NCBI RefSeq assembly: GCF_011694815.1
Contig: NZ_CP050177.1
Location: 4,255,001-4,319,000, forward strand
Direction: 5' to 3'
DNA from: Streptomyces liangshanensis
Lineage (GTDB): Bacteria; Actinomycetota; Actinomycetes; Streptomycetales; Streptomycetaceae
Length of the DNA stretch: 64,000 nt
Part shown: piece by piece, positions 47,124 through 53,871 of the stretch
How positions within the stretch are numbered: the first letter of the stretch is position 1
How the letters are laid out: each line of letters begins with the position of its first letter
Translations under genes and position numbers: made by a program
The notes under the pieces: model-generated
Database searches by the model: none
Told to the model about the DNA's origin: nothing
The model's input: only the letters and a program-made list of their open reading frames with translations

Positions 47124-47769
47124 ATCGTGCTCCCTTGCCGTTTGAGGTGTGGTAAGGAATACGGACGTGATCTTGCCTTCAGGATCGATGGCGTGGAGAT
47201 GCGGAGCGGACCGTCACAAATGTTTCGGCCTGCAGAATACCCAATCCCCGATTTTTTCATCGATATGGTCAGTATCGATGTGAACGCCGCATCAGTTGCG
47301 GCGCGGTCCGACGTGGCGTTGCACGTGGATCTTGCCATACTATCATTCGCGCGGGAAGGTCATATTTGTGCTGTGGGCATCGAAGTAACCCGTGCCGCGC
47401 ACGTGCCGGCGCAATGTCTCGTGGGTCGATATCTGGACTGGCCGAAAGCTTTCGCCCGGTCGCGGGCATGCGCTCACGCAATCAGTACCGCTGGGACCGG
47501 GTGTGCGCGCCGGCTGGGGACAGCGGCCGCGGCCAGGGTCGCATTGAGGTGAGTTATGGGGTCATTCTGATCGTTCGTGTGCAGATGGCGCAATCCGCAC
47601 CGAATCCGGAAGGCCCTCAATCATTCAAGATCGCGGCGGCGTGCGATCCGTCAGTGATTTGCGTGGACAGAACATCCAGATCACCCGAGGTGCACCGAAC
47701 CGTTCCGCCGGACCTGTCCCTCGGGCGGGCCGAACCTGAGCCCGGTCGGCGCGTGAAGCGCGAATTTGC
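47124..47769. other. regulatory intergenic region between SARP and tRNA-like gene A
   Basis: About 650 bases with lower G+C than the surroundings, especially 47220-47400. It holds the SARP promoter and an operator-like palindrome. A plus-strand frame (47127-47552) has no ribosome site or domain, so I do not call it a gene. Confidence 0.55.
47258..47280. promoter_or_regulatory. operator-like inverted repeat upstream of SARP gene
   Basis: CATCGATA and its exact complement TATCGATG separated by TGGTCAG, preceded by a run of six T. It is about 135-157 bases upstream of the SARP start. The 8-7-8 layout suits a dimeric repressor such as a TetR-type autoregulator, but no such regulator is encoded nearby. 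Confidence 0.55.
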
Positions 47770-47862
47770 GGAGAGGGCAGGATTCGAACCTGCGCGGATC
47801 CATAAGACCCGACCGTCGAGCCGAAGCTCAGGTCCCCGATAAGCCGCTCCGGGCACCTCTCC
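47770..47862 (-). tRNA. tRNA-Ser-like RNA A without anticodon loop
   Basis: Read on the minus strand this 93-base sequence has a full 7-bp acceptor stem (GGAGAGG/CCTCTCC), U8, a 4-bp D stem (CCCG/CGGG) with GG in the loop, a 5-bp variable arm (GGGTC/GATCC), a 5-bp T stem with loop TTCGAAT, and G73, the serine discriminator. No CCA is encoded. The anticodon arm is replaced by GACC-T-GAGC-TTCG-GCTC-GAC-GGTC, an extended hairpin with a UUCG tetraloop and no seven-base anticodon loop, so it cannot decode. SerRS recognises the variable arm and not the anticodon, so charging with serine is plausible. A decayed tRNA is the alternative. Confidence 0.75.
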
Positions 47863-47971
47863 AGAACCAGTACCAGAACCGGATCCGGTTTCGTTTTCGG
47901 TCCGGACCGTTCATGAGAACAACGATGACACGTACCTCTGATGCGATCCTGACGTAGGCCTGACGTGCCTC
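47863..47971 (-). promoter_or_regulatory. upstream module of tRNA-like gene A
   Basis: On the minus strand, GAGGCACGTCAGG (47971-47959) begins a 65-base block ending TGAACGG that aligns without gaps to the block upstream of tRNA-like gene B. Conserved sub-blocks are positions 1-13, CAGG at 21-24, TCAG at 31-34, GGT at 36-38 and TGAACGG at 59-65. The shared spacing suggests a promoter or activator site. It also lies within the upstream region of the divergent DUF2156 gene. Confidence 0.6.
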
Positions 47972-48055
47972 CGACATCCCCGCGTTCCCCCCTTCCGGTG
48001 TTCCGTCGTTCGGTGCTCTACTTTCCTCGTTCATTCTTCGGAGAAGGAGGACCAC

Positions 48056-49051
48056 GTGTCCGCGACCGAAACAGACAGTCTGGTTCTCCGGGCCGTCCAG
48101 AGATACACCCACGCCGAGAACCCCAGTTCTTTCCTCGCCCTGAACGAGGGAAACACCATATTCAGCGTCTCGGATATCGACGGGGTGATCTCCTATCGCC
48201 GGGCCGGCCGCTACGCCGTTCAGTTCGGCGGCCCCTTCGTCGACCCGGCCTCCTACGACGCACTGCTCGAACGCTTCGTCGCCCACGTACACGAAGAGGG
48301 CCTCGGCCTCGTCGGCGTACAGCTCCAGCGCGACGACGCCGAGGCGTACGCCCGTCGCGGCTTCACGGTCAACCAGATCGGCGCCTCCTGGGCCGTGCGC
48401 ATCCCCGAACTCACCCTGCGCGGCACCCGCTTCATGCAACTGCGCAACAAGATCTCCCGGGCGCACCGCAACGGCCTCGAGATCCAGGAGGTGCCGGCCT
48501 CGGAGTGGCAGGACGGCCTGACCGCGATCGATCGCGCCTGGCTCGGGTCCAAGGGCGAGGGCGCCCGGCCCCTGGAGTTCCTGGTGGGCCAGATCGGTGG
48601 TGAGATGCAGCCGCTCCGCCGCCTCTTCGTCGGCACCATCGGAGGCGCGCCGGTGGCGTACATCTCGTACTCTCCCGTGTTCGGTTCGCGCTCCGGCTGG
48701 ATGCACGACCTGAGCCGCCGGATCCCGGACGGTTCCCCCGGCCTCATGGAAGCCATCAACGCGCACGCCATCGAGGTCTTCCGCGCGGAGAAGGTGGAGT
48801 GGCTGCACTTCGGCTTCACGCCCTTCACGGGCCTGGACGCCGGCCATGAAGTCCCCGGCCACAGTCCCGCCTTCCAGTGGCTGATGGCGTTCCTGTGGGC
48901 CGAGGGCGCCGCGCTCTACCCCGCGCGGACCCAGCTGGCCTACAAGCAGAAGTGGGCCGCGGACGTCGTCATCCCCGAGTACGTCGCCTTCGAGGGCCAC
49001 GCCGATCTCGCCGGCTTCGCCCACATCTTCCGGGCCAGCAACGCCTTCTGA
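48056..49051 (+). CDS. DUF2156 (MprF C-terminal-like) aminoacyl-tRNA-dependent transferase, VlmA-like
   Basis: A 331-residue soluble protein matching the catalytic half of phosphatidylglycerol lysyltransferases: two GNAT-like folds with LRNKISRAHRNGL (129-141), WLGSKG (162-167), LHFGFTPF (250-257) and YKQKWAADVVIPEY (296-309). It has no membrane segments, unlike MprF. The family moves an aminoacyl group from tRNA to an acceptor. VlmA of valanimycin biosynthesis, which I recall as related, moves serine from seryl-tRNA to an alkyl hydroxylamine. GTG 48056 after GGAGG. The neighbouring serine-type tRNA-like genes fit this role. Confidence 0.8.
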   Translation: MSATETDSLVLRAVQRYTHAENPSSFLALNEGNTIFSVSDIDGVISYRRAGRYAVQFGGPFVDPASYDALLERFVAHVHEEGLGLVGVQLQRDDAEAYARRGFTVNQIGASWAVRIPELTLRGTRFMQLRNKISRAHRNGLEIQEVPASEWQDGLTAIDRAWLGSKGEGARPLEFLVGQIGGEMQPLRRLFVGTIGGAPVAYISYSPVFGSRSGWMHDLSRRIPDGSPGLMEAINAHAIEVFRAEKVEWLHFGFTPFTGLDAGHEVPGHSPAFQWLMAFLWAEGAALYPARTQLAYKQKWAADVVIPEYVAFEGHADLAGFAHIFRASNAF

Positions 49052-49107
49052 CCCGCGGCCGCGCGAACGGTGCCCCTCCCACGTCACCATCCCGAGGAAG
49101 GAAGACC

Positions 49108-49269
49108 ATGCCCGACGATTCCCGGACCACGGACGAGCTGCGCCACTTGATGGTCGAGCAGCTGATGCGCGTCATGGGGCTCCCCGACGACGAGTCGGTG
49201 GCCCACGAGGCCGACCGGGTCCTCCTGGCCCTGGACGACCGGCTGCGCGAGGACACGGCAGCGGCCTGA
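49108..49269 (+). CDS. 53-residue acidic protein of the cluster
   Basis: A small frame starting at ATG 49108 with GAGGAAGGAAG upstream, encoding an acidic, helical peptide (MPDDSRTTDELRHLMVEQLMRVMGL then DDESVAHEADRVLLALDDRLRE in two parts). It has no membrane segment or cysteine. The spacing, ribosome site and position between the DUF2156 and desaturase genes support it as real. It might be a partner subunit of either enzyme; function unknown. Confidence 0.6.
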   Translation: MPDDSRTTDELRHLMVEQLMRVMGLPDDESVAHEADRVLLALDDRLREDTAAA

Positions 49270-49506
49270 CCTCCGCTGTCCCCGACCGGGTCAGCCCAGC
49301 ATCAGGATCGCGTCAGCGCGGTAGGCAAGGCTGGGGCGCACATGAGCTCGCGGAGCGCGCGGCCCACCGCATTCCCGCGGTACGAGCGCGGGCAAGGTCG
49401 CGACGACCATGCGGTTTCCCTTGCCGTCGTCGCGCAGCCTCCTGATCCTGGGCGGCTGCCGAATCAACGCCTCACCACCAGGCGTACAAGCCCAAGGAGT
49501 CACCGT

Positions 49507-50622
49507 ATGTCGTCGTCGTACGTCCCCCACCAGAACGACCTACCCGAATCACAAGGCACGCGCCGGTCGTCCCCGGCCGAACGGAACGCGGGCGCCTCCG
49601 CGACGTTCTCCGACCTTCTGAAGCGCGTGAAGGCCGAAGGCCTGATGGACTTCGACCCGCGCTACTACGTGGGCCGGCTCACGGTCAACGCCCTGCTCCT
49701 CGCCGCGGGTTTCACGGCGTTCTTCCTCCTGGGCGACTCCTGGTGGCAGTTACTCGTCGCCGCGTGGATGGGGCTGTGCGGGACACAGTGCGCGTACATG
49801 TTCCACGACGCCGGCCACAAGGCGATGTTCCGCGACAAGCGGGTGGCCACGGTCATCGGATACGTCCACGCCAACCTGATCAACGGGGCGAGTTACGGCT
49901 GGTGGGTCAACCACCACAACCGCCATCACAGCAACCCGAACCATCTGGACATGGACCCGGACATCGGGCGTCGGACCGCGATCTTCGACATCAAGCAGTA
50001 CGCCGCCCGCCGCGGCGTCGCGCGGTTCATCGTGCGCTACCAGAGTGTGCTGTTCTTCGTGCTGCTGGTGCTGGAATCGCTCAAGATGAGCAAGACGGCC
50101 GTGAAGGCGATCGCGGGGGGCCAGACCAAGCGTCCGCTGCTGGAGGCCACGCTCATCCTGCTCCGCGCGGTGATCTACCTGACCCTGTTGTTCACCGTGC
50201 TCTCCCCGCTGCTCGCCGTCACCTTCCTCGTCGTCCAGCAGTTCGTCCAGGGCCTCTACTTCGGCATGATCTTCGCCCCCAACCACAAGGGCATGGAGGT
50301 CCGTGACGGCGAGGCCGAGAGCCTGGACTGGCTGGAGCGGCAGGTCCTGACCTCCCGCAACATCCGGCCGTCGTGGATCGTCGACTTCATGTACGGCGGT
50401 CTCAACTACCAGGTGGAGCACCACCTTTTCCCGTCCATGCCGCAGAAGAACCTGCCCCGTGCCCGGGAACTGACGCGTGAGTACTGCGCGGAGCACGGCG
50501 TGCCGTACCACGAGGTCGGTTTCTGGGCCTCGTACCGGGAGGTCGCCGGCTTCCTGCACAAGGTGAGCGCGCCGGTACGCCGGGGCGAGGCCGAGTTGGC
50601 CGTGCAGCGCCGCGCGGGCTGA
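49507..50622 (+). CDS. membrane fatty acid desaturase
   Basis: A 371-residue integral membrane diiron desaturase with the three histidine boxes HDAGH (100-104), HHNRHH (136-141) and QVEHH (302-306); the final QxxHH type is seen in front-end and acyl-lipid desaturases. Four or so membrane helices lie between them. It probably introduces the double bond of the alkyl chain. ATG 49507 follows AAGGAG. A rare TTA codon (49750-49752) makes translation bldA-dependent. The 237 bases before it hold no gene. Confidence 0.9.
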   Translation: MSSSYVPHQNDLPESQGTRRSSPAERNAGASATFSDLLKRVKAEGLMDFDPRYYVGRLTVNALLLAAGFTAFFLLGDSWWQLLVAAWMGLCGTQCAYMFHDAGHKAMFRDKRVATVIGYVHANLINGASYGWWVNHHNRHHSNPNHLDMDPDIGRRTAIFDIKQYAARRGVARFIVRYQSVLFFVLLVLESLKMSKTAVKAIAGGQTKRPLLEATLILLRAVIYLTLLFTVLSPLLAVTFLVVQQFVQGLYFGMIFAPNHKGMEVRDGEAESLDWLERQVLTSRNIRPSWIVDFMYGGLNYQVEHHLFPSMPQKNLPRARELTREYCAEHGVPYHEVGFWASYREVAGFLHKVSAPVRRGEAELAVQRRAG

Positions 50623-50695
50623 GACCGGCATCCGTGAGGCCTTCCGGCCGGCGGCATCGAAACGAAGATCAGCGAAATCGACCAACGAAAGGGAA

Positions 50696-51124
50696 ATGAC
50701 CATGCCCTCGGCCCAGTACGCCGGATCGGCCGCGTCAGTTCGGAACAGCGGCTCCGAGAGTGTCGTCCGCCTCGCGCTCAAGGCGGACGTGATCCTCACC
50801 GGTGCCAACGGCATCGGCTACCTCGCGCTCGCCACCGTGCTCGACAGCGTCCTCGGGGTCTCGACCTCGGCCCAGCTCCCCATCGGTGCGTTCCTGACCG
50901 TCTACGCGCTGGGCGTGCTGTTCGTCACGACCCGGAGGACGATCAGCAAGCCCGCGGTGGTGGCGATCATCGTGCTGAACCTGTTGTGGACGGTGGTCAG
51001 TGTGGTGGTCGCCGTGACCGGGGTGTTCTCGCCGACCGGCATCGGTACGTTCTGGACCGTCGCGCAGGGTCTGGTGGTCGGCGCGATCGCCGTCTTCCAG
51101 TACGTCGGGCTGAAACGAATGTGA
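50696..51124 (+). CDS. small four-helix membrane protein
   Basis: A 142-residue protein with four predicted membrane helices (roughly residues 33-53, 60-78, 87-107 and 118-137) and a short soluble N-terminus. ATG 50696 follows GAAAGGG. It resembles SPW/DUF-type small membrane proteins without known function. Position between the desaturase and methyltransferase genes suggests a role in product handling, export or desaturase electron supply, but nothing in the sequence decides this. Confidence 0.65.
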   Translation: MTMPSAQYAGSAASVRNSGSESVVRLALKADVILTGANGIGYLALATVLDSVLGVSTSAQLPIGAFLTVYALGVLFVTTRRTISKPAVVAIIVLNLLWTVVSVVVAVTGVFSPTGIGTFWTVAQGLVVGAIAVFQYVGLKRM

Positions 51125-51134
51125 CCGGGCGGGG

Positions 51135-51156
51135 GCGGGCGCGCCGACGCGCCCGC
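51135..51156. terminator. hairpin between membrane protein and methyltransferase genes
   Basis: A perfect 9-bp GC-rich hairpin (GCGGGCGCG, loop CCGA) ten bases after the membrane protein stop and without a T-run. It may reduce readthrough into the methyltransferase gene or stabilise the upstream mRNA. Confidence 0.5.
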
Positions 51157-51223
51157 GCCACCGACGGCCACGGCCACCGCCGGCGTAACCGCCGACTCTT
51201 GATTCTGGAGACGAGGAGCTGCC

Positions 51224-52336
51224 ATGTCAGATCTGGGCCAGTCCGCTTTACCGGGGCTATCCGCCGCCGAGGTTTCCGCGGTCTATGACCTGCTTCTGCG
51301 CTTTCCGGGAGTGGCTCGCGCCCAGTTGGTCCGGAGCGATTCAGGACACCTCGAGGCCCGGGTCCTGGGATGGGACCGAATGGAAGATCCCCCCACGGGC
51401 GGGCCGCTCTGCCAACTCGCCCAGATCAACCCGCACGAGACGCGTTTCCTGCACGACGAGATCTTCGGCGCCGAGTCCTATCTGCAAGGAGGCATCATCC
51501 TCCGCGAGGATTCCGTCGTCTTCGACGTGGGCGCCAATATCGGCATGTTCAGCCTGTTCGTCGGCGCGCGCTGCCCGTCGGCCGAGGTCTTCGCCTTCGA
51601 GCCGGTCGCCGACGTCTTCGACCCGCTGCGGCGCAACCTGGAACAGCACGGCGTCTCGGCCCGGGTGTTCCACCTGGGTCTGTCCGACGTCGACCAGGAC
51701 ATCACGTTCAACTTCTACCCCGGCATCTCGATCATGTCGTGCCAGAGCGACTACGCCGACCTGGAGAACGAGGTCGGCCTGATCAAGAGGTACGTCGAGA
51801 ATGCCCGGGAGAACGGCCCCTCCGGCCGGGACGCCCACCTGGCTGAGGTCGAGAGCCTGGTGTCCGAGCGCTTCGAGCTGACCGAGCGCCGATGCACCCT
51901 GCGTCGTTTCTCCACGGTGATCGACGAGTCCGCGGTGTCGCGTGTGGACCTGCTCAAGATCGACGTCCAGCGGGCCGAACTCGACGTTCTCCACGGCATC
52001 GACGACCGGCACTGGCCGCTGGTGCAGCAGATCAGCATGGAAGTGCACGACGAGGAGGGCACCCCGACCGAGGGGCGGGTGCGGCAGGTCCGGAGTCTGC
52101 TGTCCGGACAGGGCTTTCGCGTCGCGGTGGCCGAGGAGGACCTGCTGAAGGGCACCGGCCGGTACGCCGTGCAGGCGGTCCGGCCCGAGTACGCGAACGA
52201 CCCGCGCCCCGTGGCCGCCGCCGCGGGATCCGGCCGGCGGCTGGACGCGGGACCGGTGCGTGACTGGCTGGCCGAGTGGCTGCCGGAGCACCAGGTGCCG
52301 CACCGCGTCGTCGTGGTCGACTCGCTCGCTCCGTGA
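51224..52336 (+). CDS. FkbM-family methyltransferase flanked by adenylation-domain remnants
   Basis: A 370-residue protein with a SAM-binding core starting DVGANIG (101-107) and FkbM-type motifs (VDLLKIDVQRAELDVLHGI). Residues 11-47 (AAEVSAVYDLLLRFPGVARAQLVR) and 345-370 (RDWLAEWLPEHQVPHRVVVVDSL) look like the two halves of an NRPS adenylation C-terminal subdomain, as if the enzyme came from a methylation domain embedded between A8 and A10. It probably O-methylates a carboxylate or hydroxyl late in the pathway; azodyrecin biosynthesis uses a methyltransferase for its methyl ester. TTA codon at 51248-51250. ATG at 51224. Confidence 0.82.
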   Translation: MSDLGQSALPGLSAAEVSAVYDLLLRFPGVARAQLVRSDSGHLEARVLGWDRMEDPPTGGPLCQLAQINPHETRFLHDEIFGAESYLQGGIILREDSVVFDVGANIGMFSLFVGARCPSAEVFAFEPVADVFDPLRRNLEQHGVSARVFHLGLSDVDQDITFNFYPGISIMSCQSDYADLENEVGLIKRYVENARENGPSGRDAHLAEVESLVSERFELTERRCTLRRFSTVIDESAVSRVDLLKIDVQRAELDVLHGIDDRHWPLVQQISMEVHDEEGTPTEGRVRQVRSLLSGQGFRVAVAEEDLLKGTGRYAVQAVRPEYANDPRPVAAAAGSGRRLDAGPVRDWLAEWLPEHQVPHRVVVVDSLAP

Positions 52337-52380
52337 ACTGACCTCCGCGGCAAGCACATCAGCCGGAGACGGAGGAGCGG

Positions 52381-52409
52381 GCGGGGCACGGCCGACGGCC
52401 GTGCCCCGC
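52381..52409 (+). terminator. terminator after methyltransferase gene
   Basis: A perfect 13-bp hairpin (GCGGGGCACGGCC, loop GAC) 44 bases after the methyltransferase stop. It marks the end of the plus-strand part of the cluster. Confidence 0.8.
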
Positions 52410-52500
52410 CAGGCGCGAGAAAGGCGTACGGCACGGCACGGCGATCTCGGTGATCATCGGAATCTCCGGCATTACGCCATGAGAAGCAGCATCGAAAAGG

Positions 52501-52532
52501 GCTGACACCGCGCCCTCAGGCTCGGTGTCAGC
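52501..52532 (-). terminator. intrinsic terminator of tRNA-like gene B
   Basis: A perfect 10-bp hairpin (GCTGACACCG and its complement, 12-base loop). On the minus strand it is followed directly by CCCTTTTCG, a short T-run, and lies 51 bases past the 3' end of tRNA-like gene B. It fits an intrinsic terminator of that RNA. Confidence 0.65.
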
Positions 52533-52556
52533 TCAATACCCAGGCTCAATACCCAG
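52531..52556. repeat. tandem 13-base repeat
   Basis: GCTCAATACCCAG occurs twice in tandem between tRNA-like gene B and its terminator. It may be a slippage product or a protein or RNA-processing site. Confidence 0.6.
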
Positions 52557-52582
52557 GATATCCGTGGGATTCACGCGGAGGC

Positions 52583-52674
52583 GGAGAGGGCAGGATTCGA
52601 ACCTGCGTAGGCCGGTGAGGGCCTGATATGGGCGTGAGCCCCGATCCCCGATAAACCACTCCGGGCACCTCTCC
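52583..52674 (-). tRNA. tRNA-Ser-like RNA B without anticodon loop
   Basis: This 92-base minus-strand sequence is the sibling of tRNA-like gene A. The first 30 bases differ at two positions and the last 25 are identical, giving the same acceptor stem, D arm, T arm and G73. The variable arm has a different 5-bp stem (AGGCC/GGCCT). The anticodon region is GAT-CG-GGGC-TCAC-GCCC-AT-ATC, again an outer stem, an internal loop and a 4-bp helix with a tetraloop, with no seven-base loop. It has an upstream module shared with A and a terminator. It is likely a non-decoding serine-type RNA for the nearby DUF2156 transferase. Confidence 0.75.
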
Positions 52675-52763
52675 CTGTTCCCGTCCCGGTTTCCCGTTCC
52701 GTTCACAAGGAAGATACTGCCAGACACCGCTGACATTCCCCTGATGGCTTCCTGACGTGCCTC
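52675..52763 (-). promoter_or_regulatory. upstream module of tRNA-like gene B
   Basis: GAGGCACGTCAGG (52763-52751, minus strand) starts a 65-base block ending TGAACGG whose sub-blocks match those upstream of tRNA-like gene A at the same spacing. The gap from the block to the RNA is 24 bases here against 44 for A. It probably contains the promoter; I do not assign -35 and -10 elements with confidence. Confidence 0.6.
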
Positions 52764-52796
52764 GAAGCGCCAATCGTCCGGCGGGATGCCCCGCGG

Positions 52797-53717
52797 TCAG
52801 GACTCCGTGCGGTACATCAGGTCCACCTCGTGCGTGACGAAGCCCAGCCGCTCGTACACCGTCACCGCCGCCGTGTTGTCCGCGTCCACGTACAGCATCG
52901 CCGTCGGCAGCCCCGCCGCCGCGAGATGCCGCAGGCCGATCGCCGTCAGCGCCTTGCCGAGGCCGCCGCCCTGCGCGTCCGGCCTGATGCCGACCACGTA
53001 CACCTCACCGAGGCGCTCCTCGTCGTGCACCTTCGTCCAGTGGAAGCCGACCAACTCCCCGTCCCGCTCGGCCAGGAAGAAGCCCGCCGGGTCGAACCAC
53101 GGCTCCGCCTTCCGGTCGTCCAGGTCCCGTTGCGTCAGCCCGCCCTGCTCCGGGTGGTGGGCGAACGCGGCCGCGTTCACCGCCAGCCAGGCGGAGTCGT
53201 CCCGCCCCGGCACGAACGTACGGACCGTGACCCCGGCGGGCAGGACCGCCTCCGGGATGTCCAGGGGCTCCAACGGCCGCCGCAACTGGCGCAGTTCACG
53301 GAACAGCGACAGGCCGAGCACCTGGGCCAGGTGCCGGGCGGCCGACTTGCCGCCGTGCGCCCACACCCGCAGCCGCTTCCCCGACGCCGCCAGCAACGCC
53401 GTCCCCAGCGCCCTGCCGTGCCCCCGGCCCCGGCGCTCCGGGTGGACGACCAGCTCGGCGGCCGGCGCCTCGACCGGATCGGTGTCCTCCAACTGCGCGT
53501 ACCCGACCAGCTCGTCGCCGACGGTGAGCAGGAAGTGCCGGACCCCCTCGCGGTGCCCGCCGCGCAACTGGAGCCTGCCCTGCTCCGAAACGGCCTGCAC
53601 CGCGTCCGAGGCGGCCGCCGCCGCGAGCAGGGCGAGGACGTCCTCGGCCTGCCCGGGGGTGAGGGCGTCAAGGGTCTGGATCTGCCGGCCGGGCTCGCGA
53701 GCTGCTGCTTCAGTCAT
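52797..53717 (-). CDS. mshD: mycothiol synthase MshD
   Basis: A 306-residue protein of two GNAT domains. The C-terminal one carries the acetyl-CoA motif VVGIRPDAQGGGLGKALT and the N-terminal one a related ELVVHPERRGRGHGRAL. It acetylates Cys-GlcN-Ins, the last step of mycothiol synthesis. ATG 53717 fits the family start. It is the first core gene right of the accessory island, and its 3' end lies 34 bases from the upstream module of tRNA-like gene B. Confidence 0.94.
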   Translation of the reverse strand: MTEAAAREPGRQIQTLDALTPGQAEDVLALLAAAAASDAVQAVSEQGRLQLRGGHREGVRHFLLTVGDELVGYAQLEDTDPVEAPAAELVVHPERRGRGHGRALGTALLAASGKRLRVWAHGGKSAARHLAQVLGLSLFRELRQLRRPLEPLDIPEAVLPAGVTVRTFVPGRDDSAWLAVNAAAFAHHPEQGGLTQRDLDDRKAEPWFDPAGFFLAERDGELVGFHWTKVHDEERLGEVYVVGIRPDAQGGGLGKALTAIGLRHLAAAGLPTAMLYVDADNTAAVTVYERLGFVTHEVDLMYRTES

Positions 53718-53871
53718 GCGTCGAGGGTACGGCGAGGCCGCGCGCGTCACCGGTATCCGTACCCGCAACCTGCTCGTAACCCCCGGACCCCTGTCGCGCT
53801 ACGCGCGTAAATCGTAGGCTGCGCCTCGCAATCACCCACAGGTTTCTCATGCAGGACTCACAAGGGGAGCG

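Noticed and set aside
47127..47552. 141-codon plus-strand frame between the SARP gene and tRNA-like gene A
   Set aside because: No ribosome site, no domain, no membrane or signal segment, and the DNA is AT-rich with an operator-like palindrome, so it reads as regulatory DNA.
47770..47862. Selenocysteine, leucine or tyrosine tRNA as the identity of tRNA-like gene A (and B)
   Set aside because: tRNA-Sec has an 8-bp acceptor and a long D stem; here the acceptor is 7 bp and the D stem 4 bp. Leu and Tyr tRNAs carry A73; here position 73 is G. No anticodon can be found for any of them.
53718..53871. PHO box upstream of the 5'-nucleotidase gene
   Set aside because: GTCACC- and GTAACC-like pieces occur, but the 11-base periodicity is not clear enough to call.
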